A stretch of DNA of 64,000 nt from Streptomyces uncialis (GTDB lineage: Bacteria > Actinomycetota > Actinomycetes > Streptomycetales > Streptomycetaceae). The translations under genes and the position numbers were made by a program. Location of the stretch: NCBI RefSeq assembly GCF_036250755.1, contig NZ_CP109583.1:7434001-7498000 (forward strand), given 5' to 3'. Below, one piece after another: positions 16,636 through 26,903 of this stretch (the stretch's first letter is position 1; the number at the start of each line of letters is the position of its first letter). A model generated the notes under the pieces. The model saw nothing but the letters and a program-made list of their open reading frames with translations, searched no databases and was not told where the DNA came from.

Positions 16636-18021
16636 CTAAGCCCCGCCGGACGGACCGGACGGACCCGATGGACCGGGTGGGCCAGGCGGACCCGATGGAC
16701 CGGGTGGGCCAGGCGGACCGGACGGATCAGGCGGCCCGGACCGACCGGTCGCCCCGATGGCCGCAAGCTTGCCCCGCAGATGCGCCCGCTCAGGCTCCGT
16801 CCCAGCGAGCGCCAACGCCACCCGATAGGCCGCCCCGGCCTCCCGCAGTCGCCCGAGCCGCCGCAGCAGATCGCCCCGCGCCGCCGGATACGGATGATGC
16901 CCCCGCAGCCGCGGCTCGTCGGCGAGCGCGTCCAGCAGCGCCAGCCCGGCCGCGGGCCCGTCCCGCATGGCCACCGCCACCGCCCGGTTCAGCGCGACGA
17001 CCGGCGACGGCGCCAGCGCCAGCAGCACGTCGTACAGCGCCACGATCTGCGGCCAGTCGGTCGCGGACAGATCCGGCGCCTCGTCGTGCAGCGCGGCGAT
17101 CGCCGCCTGCACCCCGTACGGCCCCGGCGGCCCCGCCGCCAGCGCCGCGGGCACCAGCGCCAGACCCTCGTCGATCATCGCGCGGTCCCAGCGTCCGCGG
17201 TCCTGGTCCGCGAGCAGCACCAGCGCCCCGTCCGGCGCCGTCCGGGCCGCCCTGCGCGCGTGCACCAGCAGCATCAGCGCGAGCAGCCCGGTGACCTCCC
17301 GCTCCGCGGGCAGCAGCCGACGCAGGACCCGCGTCAGCCGGATCGCCTCCTCGGCGAGGTCCAGCCGCTGCAACTCGGGGCCCGAGCTGGCCGTGTACCC
17401 CTCGGTGAAGATCGAGTAGAGCACCTGGAGCACCCCGGGCAGCCGCGCGGGCAGCTCGTCGGCGCCCGGCACCCGGAACGGGATGCGCGCCTCACGGATC
17501 TTCCGCTTCGCCCGGACGATCCGCTGCGCCATGGTCGCGGACGGCACCAGATAGGCCCGTGCGACCTCGGGGGTGGTCAGCCCCGCCAGGCAGCGCAGGG
17601 TGAGCGCTCCCCGGGCCTCGGCCGGCAGGGCGGGATGGGCGCAGGTGAAGAACAGCGTCAGCCGCTCGTCGGGGAGCCCGCCGCCCGCGTCGGCGGGGGG
17701 CGCCGGGGCCGCGCGGTCGGCCTCCACCTGGAGGACGGCGAGCCGGGCGGCGTACGCCTGGTCCCTGCGCAACCTGTCGACGGCCTTGCGCCGTGCCGTC
17801 GTCAGCAGCCACGCGCCGGGCCGGGTCGGCACCCCGTCGACCGGCCAGCGTACGAGCGCCGCCTCCAGCGCCTGCGAGGTGACCTCCTCCGCCAGGTCCA
17901 GGTCCCCGAAGCGCGCCACGAGCGAGGCCAGCAGCCGTCCGTGCTCCTCGCGGAACACCGATGCCACCGCCTCGTCGGCGGCCGTCGGACCTCCGTGGTC
18001 CCAGGACTCCGGCGCGGCCAT
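16636..18021 (-). CDS. ECF42-type RNA polymerase sigma factor
   Basis: A protein of 461 residues. Sigma region 2 (FREEHGRLLASLVARFGDLD...WLLTTARRKAVDRLRRD) and region 4 (LTLRCLAGLTTPEVARAYLV...IVRAKRKIREA) are followed by a long C-terminal extension of TPR-like helices. This layout and the adjacent DGPF/YciI gene define the ECF42 group, which has no classical anti-sigma factor and whose extension is thought to control activity. The last 35 residues are an unusual Gly/Pro/Ser run ([15 protein letters not shown]) coded by short DNA repeats. It begins 3 bp after the DGPF gene, so the two are co-transcribed. Targets are not evident from this window. Confidence 0.9.
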   Translation of the reverse strand: MAAPESWDHGGPTAADEAVASVFREEHGRLLASLVARFGDLDLAEEVTSQALEAALVRWPVDGVPTRPGAWLLTTARRKAVDRLRRDQAYAARLAVLQVEADRAAPAPPADAGGGLPDERLTLFFTCAHPALPAEARGALTLRCLAGLTTPEVARAYLVPSATMAQRIVRAKRKIREARIPFRVPGADELPARLPGVLQVLYSIFTEGYTASSGPELQRLDLAEEAIRLTRVLRRLLPAEREVTGLLALMLLVHARRAARTAPDGALVLLADQDRGRWDRAMIDEGLALVPAALAAGPPGPYGVQAAIAALHDEAPDLSATDWPQIVALYDVLLALAPSPVVALNRAVAVAMRDGPAAGLALLDALADEPRLRGHHPYPAARGDLLRRLGRLREAGAAYRVALALAGTEPERAHLRGKLAAIGATGRSGPPDPSGPPGPPGPSGPPGPPGPSGPSGPSGGA

Positions 18022-18024
18022 GAC

Positions 18025-18375
18025 TCAGACCCCGAAGTCCGCGATCGGCCGCACCACGACCGCGCCGGTGCCCCGTGCGCCCGGACAGCGGGCCGCCCAG
18101 TCCAGCGCGGTGTCGAGGTCCGGTACGTCGATGACGTAGAACCCGCCGAGCACCTCACGGCTCTCCGCGAAGGGGCCGTCCGTCACGGTCCGCTCGCCGT
18201 CCTCGGAGACCCGGACCGTGGTGGCGGTGACCAGGTCGGCCAGGGACTCGCCCGAGACATGGATACCCGCGTCCCGTACCGACTTGTCGTAGGCGATCCA
18301 GTCGGAGACCTCGCACCCGGCGGCGCCGCCCTGTGCGTCGACCGCGCCGGCCTGGATCAGCAGCATGTACTTCAT
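18025..18375 (-). CDS. DGPF/YciI-related protein, ECF42 partner
   Basis: A protein of 116 residues. It opens MKYMLLIQAGA and has the family motif TDGPFAESREVLGGFYVIDVPD, then ALDWAARCPGARGTGAVVVRP. DGPF proteins are YciI-like ferredoxin-fold proteins encoded almost always next to ECF42 sigma factors. They are thought to be regulated by, or to tune, the sigma factor. The ATG at 18375 is chosen because AGGAG lies 9 nt upstream; the longer frame would place that site inside the gene. It is the first gene of the pair. Confidence 0.9.
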   Translation of the reverse strand: MKYMLLIQAGAVDAQGGAAGCEVSDWIAYDKSVRDAGIHVSGESLADLVTATTVRVSEDGERTVTDGPFAESREVLGGFYVIDVPDLDTALDWAARCPGARGTGAVVVRPIADFGV

Positions 18376-18779
18376 GGTCCGTACTCCTGTCATGTGTCCC
18401 GTTCATGTGCGGCGACTGCCGCGCACCATGACGACGAACGGGACCGGGCCCGATCGACACCCGGAAGAAAATTCTTCCGCCCGGGAACGGTACGGGCATC
18501 CCGGGCCCCGACGCCGCGCCCACGGGCCGGACGACCCCACGCATCCCGGACCCGGCGACCGGCCTCATACGACCGGCCTTCCCCGGGGCGGGCCGCACAG
18601 CGCGACCGGCCTCGCTCGCCCGCCCCCGGGGAAGGCCGGAACACGCCACGGGCCGGAACCAGGGGACGGGCCGGAACACGTGCGTGGCCAGGAACACGGG
18701 CGCGGGCCGCCGCACCGGGAGGCTGTCCCGGTGCGGCGGCCCGCGTCGATCGCTGTACCGCCGGTGCGCCCCGGTGGGC
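18376..18779. other. Gene-free spacer upstream of the DGPF-sigma pair
   Basis: These 404 bp hold no convincing gene. The part next to 18375 must carry the DGPF-sigma promoter, though I see no clear -35/-10 pair. The far end holds a perfect 20-bp hairpin listed separately. Short direct repeats of GGCCGGAACACG and GGCCGGAAC occur at about 18635-18680. Confidence 0.6.
18701..18745 (-). terminator. Very stable terminator downstream of the PAC2 gene
   Basis: A perfect 20-bp inverted repeat (CGCGGGCCGCCGCACCGGGA and its complement) with a 5-nt loop lies 34 bp past the PAC2 stop on the minus strand. Confidence 0.82.
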
Positions 18780-20111
18780 TCAGCCCAGCTCCGGGGCCGG
18801 GCCCGGACCCGCACCGGGGCCCTTGTCCCGCTTTCCGGCGCCGCCCGTGCCCGGGGAGCCTTGGGCCCCCTCGGAGTCACGGCCGCCGTCCGAGCCGTCC
18901 GCGTCATCGGTGTCGCCACCGTCGCCGGAGTCTTCCGTGTCCTCGGCGGTGGCGGTCTCGCCGTCCTCCGTGGTCTCCTCCGCGGCGCCGGTGTCCGCGA
19001 CATCGGTGTCAGGTTCGACATCGCTGTCCGGTGCGGCCTTCCGGCGCGCGGTGCCCCCGGCCGCCTCCGGCGCGGACTGCTCGCTGTCCTCGGCGTCCGT
19101 CTCCGCCTCCGGGGTGTCGGACGTGTCCGTGCCCGGGTCGGCCGCGCGCTGGGGGCGGGGCTGGCGGACCCGCTCACCGGACGGCTCCCGCAGGTACGAC
19201 GTGGTCTCGCCGCCGTCCGTGGCAAGCCCCGGCGCGGTGGCCGCGCCGGGCCCCGCGGGCCCGGGACCGCCACCGTCCCGGCGGCGCAGATAGCGCTCGA
19301 ACTCGCGCGCGATCGCCTCCCCGGTCGCCTCCGGCAGCTCCGCCGTGTCCCGGGCCTCCTCCAGCGTCTGGACGTACTCGGCCACCTCGGTGTCCTCGGC
19401 GGCGAGCTGGTCCACACCGAGCTGCCAGGCGCGCGCGTCCTCGGGCAGCTCACCGAGCGGGATGCGCAGGTCGATCAGGTCCTCCAGGCGGTTCAGCAGC
19501 GCCAGGGTCGCCTTCGGGTTCGGCGGCTGGGACACGTAGTGCGGCACCGCCGCCCACAGCGACACGGCCGGGACGCCCGCGTGGGTGCACGCCTCCTGGA
19601 GGATGCCGACGATGCCCGTGGGGCCCTCGTACTTGGTCTCCTCCAGATCCATCGTGCGGGCCAGATCGGGATCGGACGTGACCCCGCTGACCGGCACCGG
19701 ACGGGTGTGCGGGGTGTCGCCGAGCAGCGCGCCGAGGATGACCACCAGCTCCACGCCCAGCTCATGGGCGAAGCCCAGCAACTCGTTGCAGAACGACCGC
19801 CAGCGCATCGACGGCTCTATGCCCCGCACCAGCACCAGGTCCCGCGGCTTCTCACCGCCCACCCGGACCACGGACAACCGCGTCGTCGGCCAGGTGATCT
19901 TCCGGACGCCGCCGTCCAGCCACACCGTGGGACGGTTGACCTGGAAGTCGTAGTAGTCCTCCGCGTCGAGTGCGGCGAACACCTCGCCCTTCCACTCCCT
20001 GTCGAGATGCGCGACCGCGGCGGAGGCTGCGTCGCCCGCATCGTTCCAGCCCTCGAACGCGGCCACCATGACCGGGTCGATCAGCTCGGGTACCCCGTCG
20101 AGCTCGATCAC
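18780..20111 (-). CDS. PAC2 family protein
   Basis: A protein of 443 residues. The PAC2 domain fills about 1-270: MIELDGVPELIDPVMVAAFE, then GWNDAGDAASAAVAHLDREW, GALLGDTPHTRPVPVSG and LWAAVPHYVSQPPNPKA. PAC2 proteins resemble proteasome assembly chaperone 2 of eukaryotes and occur near proteasome genes in actinobacteria; a role in assembly there is not proven. After about residue 285 the tail is acidic and disordered, with many Asp, Glu, Thr and Gly (AEDTEDSGDGGDTDDADGSD). The GTG start has AGGAGG upstream. It is a single-gene unit ending in a strong terminator. Confidence 0.9.
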   Translation of the reverse strand: MIELDGVPELIDPVMVAAFEGWNDAGDAASAAVAHLDREWKGEVFAALDAEDYYDFQVNRPTVWLDGGVRKITWPTTRLSVVRVGGEKPRDLVLVRGIEPSMRWRSFCNELLGFAHELGVELVVILGALLGDTPHTRPVPVSGVTSDPDLARTMDLEETKYEGPTGIVGILQEACTHAGVPAVSLWAAVPHYVSQPPNPKATLALLNRLEDLIDLRIPLGELPEDARAWQLGVDQLAAEDTEVAEYVQTLEEARDTAELPEATGEAIAREFERYLRRRDGGGPGPAGPGAATAPGLATDGGETTSYLREPSGERVRQPRPQRAADPGTDTSDTPEAETDAEDSEQSAPEAAGGTARRKAAPDSDVEPDTDVADTGAAEETTEDGETATAEDTEDSGDGGDTDDADGSDGGRDSEGAQGSPGTGGAGKRDKGPGAGPGPAPELG

Positions 20112-20217
20112 CCAGCGCCTCCTTCCGACAAGCCGTCACGTACGCCCCAACCTTACGGCCATCGAGGGGGCCCTCCGCAGCCCCCTCGCACGGGGGAGTG
20201 AACGGACACTGCCCCGG

Positions 20218-20922
20218 TCAACGGCCCGTGACACCCGCTCCGGGGAGGGAGCCCGTCACGGAAGCGGAACCCGGCTCCTGAGCCACCGGCGCCAGGTGGA
20301 CGGACACCCATGACCTGGCCGCCTCGGCGTCCCGCTCCCGCAGGGCCGCGAGGATCGCCCGGTGTTCGCGCAGGGCGTGCGCGGCCACGCCGTGGCCGGT
20401 GGCGGCAGGGCCGGTCCGGGGAGCGGTCCTGGACAGCGCGTCGAGCAGCGCGCAGAGCACCGGGTTCCCCGCGGCGCGGGCGATCCTCCGGTGGAACTCC
20501 AGGTCACGGGCGAGCAGTTCCGCCTCCGGCACGGTGTCCGCCGGGACGTCCAGCAGCGCGTGGAGGGCGTCGAGCTCGGGCTCGGTGATCCGGGCCGCCG
20601 CCAGCGCCGCCGCGGCGGGTTCCAGGATGCGGCGCACGGCCAGGAACTGGGGGGCCGTGTGGGCCGGGTGGAGGTCCACGGCGAACCCCACCGCCGTCAG
20701 CAGCAGCTCCGGGCCGAGGCCGGTCACATAGGTGCCGTCGCCCTGCCGGACGTCGAGGACCCGGATCAGGGACAGCGCCCGGACCGCCTCGCGCAGCGAG
20801 TTGCGGGAGAGACCGAGCGCGCCCGCCAGTTCACTCTCCGGGGGCAACCGGTCCCCGGGTCGCAGCGCACCGGTGACGATCATGCTCTTGATCTTCTCGA
20901 TGGCCACGTCGGTGACCGCCAT
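20218..20922 (-). CDS. FadR-type GntR family regulator
   Basis: A protein of 234 residues. The winged helix-turn-helix spans about 1-70 (IVTGALRPGDRLPPESELAG, LGLSRNSLREAVRALSLI, DGTYVTG). An all-helical FCD ligand domain follows with LEFHRRIARAAGN as a metal/ligand-binding stretch. The family responds to small organic acids or fatty acyl compounds. The ATG at 20922 has GAGGT just upstream and gives the usual N terminus. The gene follows the LLM oxidoreductase by about 100 bp on the same strand, so it may control that gene. The ligand is unknown. Confidence 0.9.
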   Translation of the reverse strand: MAVTDVAIEKIKSMIVTGALRPGDRLPPESELAGALGLSRNSLREAVRALSLIRVLDVRQGDGTYVTGLGPELLLTAVGFAVDLHPAHTAPQFLAVRRILEPAAAALAAARITEPELDALHALLDVPADTVPEAELLARDLEFHRRIARAAGNPVLCALLDALSRTAPRTGPAATGHGVAAHALREHRAILAALRERDAEAARSWVSVHLAPVAQEPGSASVTGSLPGAGVTGR

Positions 20923-21023
20923 GGGGACCTCGCCTCGCGGCCGTCCCGCGCGGTGGACGGCCAGGGTGTGGGGACGACGTGGACAGAACCGTGGCGCGGC
21001 CCGCGACGAGCCGGGCCGCGCGG

Positions 21024-22082
21024 TCATTCCCACAGCGTGGAAGGGGCCTCCCGGCGGACCACCGGGGCGATCTCCTCGGCGAATCGTTCCAGCGTCTCGA
21101 TCTGCTCGCCCCGGGAGAGACCGAAACCGTCCACGGTGACCGACTGGAGGTCGTGCCGGTACGCGGAGTGGTAGCCGAGGATCTTGTCGATGATCTGCTG
21201 CGGCGATCCGATGAGCTGGGGGCCGTCCGCGATGGCGTCCTCGATGGTCCGGAAGGGCGTGTTGTAGCCCGCCTTCCCCTCCAGCCGGGGCTTGAAGTTC
21301 TGCCGCACCCGGGCCTCGTACAGCTCCTTGTACCGGGACACGGCCCGCTCATGGGTGTCCGCTATCAGCAGTCCGCCGGAGCCCGCCGCCACATGGGCGC
21401 GCGCGGGGTCGTGCCCGTACGCCGCGAAGCGTTCGCGGTAGTGGTCGATCAGCCGGACGTACGCCGCGCGCGGCTGGACGGCGTTGGCCGTGAACAGGGG
21501 ATCGCCGTGCCGGGCGGCGAGTTCGGGGGAGTTGAGGCTGGTGGCGGAGCCGTGCCAGACGCGCGGGGGGCCCGCGTAGGGGCGGGGCACGGTGGTGACG
21601 TTCTTCAGCGCGGGCCGGAACTCGCCCGCCCAGTCGACGCCCTCCTCCCGCCACAGCCGGCGCAGCAGTTCGTACTTCTCCTTCTGGAGGTCCCACTGCC
21701 GTTCCTCGTCCAGTCCGAACAGGTCGAAGTGGCCCGCCTCGGCGCCCTTGCCGATGACGAGCTCGATCCGGCCCCGGGAGAGCTGGTCGAGGGTGGCGTA
21801 GTCCTCCGCGACCCGTACGGGGTCGAGGATCGCGACCACGGTCACCCCGGTGAGCAGCCTGATCCGGCTGGTCCGCGCGGCGAGCGCCGCCAGCAGCACG
21901 GTGGGGCTGGAGGACAGGAACGCGCCCGCGTGCCGTTCCCCGATCGCGTAGGCGTCGAAGCCGAGCCGTTCGGCGGCCACCCCGGCGTCCAGCACCTCGT
22001 CGAACCGGTCGGCGGGGGAGAGGAGTTCACCGGTCAGCGGGTGCGGCGCGTGGCCGACGATGGAGAGCACCTGGAACTTCAT
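21024..22082 (-). CDS. LLM-class flavin-dependent oxidoreductase
   Basis: A protein of 352 residues with a luciferase-like barrel (MKFQVLSIVGHAPHPLTG, AIGERHAGAFLSSSPTVLLA, YATLDQLSRGRIELVIGKGA). GERH and the SRGRIE block fit FMN-dependent alkanal or atypical LLM monooxygenases rather than strict F420 enzymes. It differs clearly from the LLM protein at 9386. It is followed by a GntR regulator on the same strand. The substrate is unknown. Confidence 0.9.
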   Translation of the reverse strand: MKFQVLSIVGHAPHPLTGELLSPADRFDEVLDAGVAAERLGFDAYAIGERHAGAFLSSSPTVLLAALAARTSRIRLLTGVTVVAILDPVRVAEDYATLDQLSRGRIELVIGKGAEAGHFDLFGLDEERQWDLQKEKYELLRRLWREEGVDWAGEFRPALKNVTTVPRPYAGPPRVWHGSATSLNSPELAARHGDPLFTANAVQPRAAYVRLIDHYRERFAAYGHDPARAHVAAGSGGLLIADTHERAVSRYKELYEARVRQNFKPRLEGKAGYNTPFRTIEDAIADGPQLIGSPQQIIDKILGYHSAYRHDLQSVTVDGFGLSRGEQIETLERFAEEIAPVVRREAPSTLWE

Positions 22083-22152
22083 ACGACCACTGTCGCCGCG
22101 GGACGTTGCGGGCGTGTGTACGTGATGTGGCAGGGGTCCCAGGGGTCCGGGA

Positions 22153-22208
22153 GACGGTCAGGGCGGTCGGGAAAGCCCGTACAGGCCTTCCCGACCGCCC
22201 TGACCGTC
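22153..22208 (-). terminator. Terminator of the glycerol operon
   Basis: A perfect 21-bp inverted repeat (22153-22173 with 22188-22208, beginning GACGGTCAGGGCGGTCGGG) and a 14-nt loop follow the glpD stop. It separates glpD from the LLM oxidoreductase gene. Confidence 0.88.
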
Positions 22209-22243
22209 GTCGTGCGCGGGGGCCGCTGTCCCCGGACGTCTTC

Positions 22244-23863
22244 CTAGCGGTCGCCGCCGAGTATCTTCTCCACCCCGGCGCGGACCTCGTCGGTGGCCAG
22301 GCCGCGGATGGTCAGGGTGGTGCGGCGGCGCAGCACGTCGTCCGCGGTCTCGGCCCACTCGTGGTCGCGGGCGTAGACGACCTGGGCCCAGATCTCGGGC
22401 GCGTCCGGGTGGACGCGCGCGGCCAGCGCGGGGTCCTCGTTGGCCAGCCGCGCGATCTCGAAGGACAGCGAGCCGTAGTGGGTGGCCAGGTGCTTCGCGG
22501 TGTCGGCGGCCATCCGGGGGCCGGGGGTCCCGCCGTCCACCAGCAGCCGGTGCGCGACCGCCTGCGGGTTGGCGACGCCCGGCAGCGGCAGCCGCTTCGG
22601 GAGCGAGGACATGGGCTCCATGTCCTCGCCGAGCGGCCGTCCGGGCAGCACGGCGAGCTTGTTCACGATGGTGCGCCCGATGTGCCGGAACGTCGTCCAC
22701 TTGCCGCCCGCGACGGACAGCATCCCGCCCCGGCCCTCACTGACGACGGTCTCCCGCTTGGCCTTGGAGGTGTCACCCGGACCGCCGGGCAGCACCCGCA
22801 GCCCCGCGAACGAGTAGGTGATCAGATCGCGGTCGAGCTGCTGGTCGCGGACGGAGAACGCGGCCTCGTCGAGGATCTGCGTGATGTCGCCCTCCGTCGC
22901 GGACACGTCCGCCGGGTCGCCCTCGAACGCCTCGTCGGTGGTGCCCAGCAGCAGCATGTCCTCCCAGGGCAGGGCGAAGGTGATGCGGTACTTGTCGATG
23001 GGGGTGGCGAGGGCCGCCTTCCACGGCGAGGTCCGCTTGAGGACCACGTGCGCGCCCTTGGACAGCCGGATCGACGGGTCGGCGCCCGCGTGCTCCATCC
23101 GCCGGAGGTGGTCCACCCAGGGGCCGGTCGCGTTGAGCACCAGCCGTGCGTCGACCCCGAACTCCGTGCCGTCGAGACGGTCCTTCAGCTCCGCTCCGGT
23201 GACCCGGCCCCGGGTGAAGCGCAGTCCGGTGACCTCGGCGTGGTTGAGGACGACGGCCCCGGCCTCGACGGCCGCGCGGACCGTCATCAGGGCCATCCGG
23301 GAGTCGTTCATCTGCCCGTCCCCGTACACGGCGACGGCCTTCAGGTTCTCCGTGCGCAGCTCCGGCACGTCCTGCTGGGCCCGCGCGGGCGACAGCAGAT
23401 GGCCGACGCCGTCCCCGAACGCCGACAGCGCCGAGTACGCGAAGACACCCGCGCCGAGCTTCGCGGCGCCGTGCGGTCCGCCCTTGTACACGGGCAGGTA
23501 GAAGGTGAGCGGGTTCGCCAGATGGGGCGCCACCTGACGGGAGACCGCGCGCCGCTCGAAGTGGTTCTCGGCGACGAGCTTCACGGCTCCCGTCTGGAGG
23601 TAGCGCAGCCCGCCGTGCAGCAGCTTGGACGAGGCCGACGAGGTGGCGCCCGCGAAGTCACCGGCGTCCACCAGTGCCACCCGCAGCCCCGACTGGGCCG
23701 CGTGCCAGGCCGTGGAGATGCCCAGGATGCCGCCGCCGACGACCAGCAGGTCGTACGTCGCCCTGGACAGCTGTTCCCGGGTCTCGGCGCGGCCCGGGTG
23801 GGAACCGGCGGAGGGATGCAGCCCGAGCGTGGGGTAGGCGGGGCTGCTGGGCTGGGTGGTCAT
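22244..23863 (-). CDS. glpD: Aerobic glycerol-3-phosphate dehydrogenase GlpD
   Basis: A protein of 539 residues. It oxidises glycerol-3-phosphate to dihydroxyacetone phosphate and passes electrons to the membrane quinone pool. The FAD-binding GxGxxG motif VVGGGILGIS lies at 41-50. The block HGGLRYLQTGAVKLVAENHF and the later GKWTTFRHIGRTIVNKL match FAD-dependent GlpD enzymes. The helical C-terminal domain is present. It is the last gene of the glpF-glpK-glpD operon, 66 bp after glpK, and ends before a strong terminator. Confidence 0.97.
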   Translation of the reverse strand: MTTQPSSPAYPTLGLHPSAGSHPGRAETREQLSRATYDLLVVGGGILGISTAWHAAQSGLRVALVDAGDFAGATSSASSKLLHGGLRYLQTGAVKLVAENHFERRAVSRQVAPHLANPLTFYLPVYKGGPHGAAKLGAGVFAYSALSAFGDGVGHLLSPARAQQDVPELRTENLKAVAVYGDGQMNDSRMALMTVRAAVEAGAVVLNHAEVTGLRFTRGRVTGAELKDRLDGTEFGVDARLVLNATGPWVDHLRRMEHAGADPSIRLSKGAHVVLKRTSPWKAALATPIDKYRITFALPWEDMLLLGTTDEAFEGDPADVSATEGDITQILDEAAFSVRDQQLDRDLITYSFAGLRVLPGGPGDTSKAKRETVVSEGRGGMLSVAGGKWTTFRHIGRTIVNKLAVLPGRPLGEDMEPMSSLPKRLPLPGVANPQAVAHRLLVDGGTPGPRMAADTAKHLATHYGSLSFEIARLANEDPALAARVHPDAPEIWAQVVYARDHEWAETADDVLRRRTTLTIRGLATDEVRAGVEKILGGDR

Positions 23864-23929
23864 GGTGTGGTGCTCCTCGTCAGCTCTCGTGCTCGGCGCC
23901 GCCGGTGGGTCGGCGGCGCCGCTGTCCTG

Positions 23930-25513
<1,584 letters not shown>

Positions 25514-25606
25514 GGGTCTGCTCCTGGGGATTCCGGGGCCGCGAGCGGGTCGCTCGGGCCGGTGGGGCGCGCGGGTCGTGGTGCGCGGCGGTGGTCGGCG
25601 GTGACC

Positions 25607-26377
25607 TTAAGTGAAGGCGATGTTGTAGATACCGCCCGCGAGTACCCCGCCAATCAGCGGACCCACCACCGGCACCCACGCGTAGCTCCAGTCGGAGCCC
25701 CCCTTGTGGGGCAGGGGGAGCAGGGCGTGGACGATACGGGGGCCCAGATCGCGCACCGGATTGATCGCGTACCCCGTGGGGCCGCCCAGGGACAGACCGA
25801 TACCGACGACCACCAGGGCGGTGATGAGGGCGCCGAGGACGCCGAGGCCGTTGCCCTCGTCGTTCAGGCCCTGGGTGAGGATCGCCAGGACCAGGACGAC
25901 CGTCGCGATGACCTCGGTGGTGACGTTCTGCACCGCGTTGCGGATCTCCGGAGCGGTGGAGAAGATCCCGAGCACCGGGCCGGGGCCGCTGTCACCGGGG
26001 GCCGGGGGCGTGCCGACGATCTCGGGGTCGGTCAGATGGGCCCGGAACTGCCCGTAGTACGTGATCCACACAAGTACGGCGCCGATCATGGCGCCGAGGA
26101 GCTGGGAGCCCAGGTAGACCGGGACATCGGCCCATTCCGTCCCGCCCTCCACGGCGAGTCCGAGGGTGACGGCCGGGTTCAGATGGGCGCCGGAGACGCC
26201 GCCGGCCAGATAGGCCGCGGTGAGGACCGCGAAGCCCCAGCCGAAGGTGATGGCCAGCCAGCCCGCGCCCCGGGCCTTGGAATGCTTCAGCGTGACGGCG
26301 GCGCAGACCCCGCCGCCGAGCAGGATGAGGACGGCGGTTCCTATGGTCTCGCCGATGAAGATGTCGGAGGTGGACAC
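25607..26377 (-). CDS. glpF: Glycerol uptake facilitator GlpF
   Basis: A membrane channel of 256 residues with six transmembrane helices that lets glycerol diffuse in. The first aquaporin box is HLNPAVTLG. The second box reads [10 protein letters not shown], so the usual NPA is NPV here, while the selectivity-filter Arg and the Asp typical of GlpF are kept. The GTG at 26377 is chosen because AAAGGAG lies 6 nt upstream; a GTG 30 bp earlier would put that site inside the gene. It is the first gene of the operon, with a candidate GylR operator 56 bp upstream. Confidence 0.93.
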   Translation of the reverse strand: MSTSDIFIGETIGTAVLILLGGGVCAAVTLKHSKARGAGWLAITFGWGFAVLTAAYLAGGVSGAHLNPAVTLGLAVEGGTEWADVPVYLGSQLLGAMIGAVLVWITYYGQFRAHLTDPEIVGTPPAPGDSGPGPVLGIFSTAPEIRNAVQNVTTEVIATVVLVLAILTQGLNDEGNGLGVLGALITALVVVGIGLSLGGPTGYAINPVRDLGPRIVHALLPLPHKGGSDWSYAWVPVVGPLIGGVLAGGIYNIAFT

Positions 26378-26432
26378 CCGCGACTCCTTTGTTGCTTGTG
26401 TCGCCACACTCTAGCGCGTATTGCCGTTAGGT

Positions 26433-26449
26433 GTTCGACAATGCCGACC
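26433..26449 (-). promoter_or_regulatory. Candidate GylR operator upstream of glpF
   Basis: The 17-mer GTTCGACAATGCCGACC aligns without gaps with GTTCGGCAATGCTGAAC upstream of gylR. Both begin 56 bp before the first base of the chosen start codon. One arm is imperfect here. A possible -35 box (TTGACT on the minus strand, 26484-26489) lies upstream, so a bound repressor would sit downstream of the promoter. The operator role is inference. Confidence 0.55.
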
Positions 26450-26903
26450 GATGGACGGGAGTCTTTCCCTGGGGTTACCGGCGAGTCAAGGGTTGTGTAA
26501 TCGAGAACACGATCGTTACTGATCGCGGCCGCCTATCGATCGGCCCCGGGCGGCCCCGACGGCCCCGATCGGCCCCGGGCGCACCCTTGGCGGGCCCGCT
26601 TCGCGCGCGCGGGCGTACGAGCGCGCGAAAGAACTAACGGCAGGACGCGGCACGACACGGCAGGACGACGGCAGGAAGCGGCCGAAGCCGTCGCCGGGCA
26701 GCGCGGAACCCGGGGTGGCGGATCAGCGGGGCGGTGGATCAGCGGGGTGGCGGATTACGCGGGGCGGCGCGGGCGCGGAAGGGCACGGCGCACCCCGGAC
26801 CAGGGCACCCCGGCGGAGGTGCGGTGCGGTATGGGCGCGGCGGGCCAGGAACCGGACGGGCGGCCAGGACCCGGACGAGTGCCCGACCGGCCGCCGGCAG
26901 GCT
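26450..26903. other. Spacer between gylR and glpF
   Basis: No gene is visible. It holds a GC-rich run with GATCGGCCCCGGGCG twice near 26540-26580 and imperfect direct repeats of GTGGATCAGCGGGGTGGCGG-like sequence at about 26711-26766. I see no convincing factor-independent terminator after gylR, so some read-through into glpFKD is possible. Confidence 0.55.
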
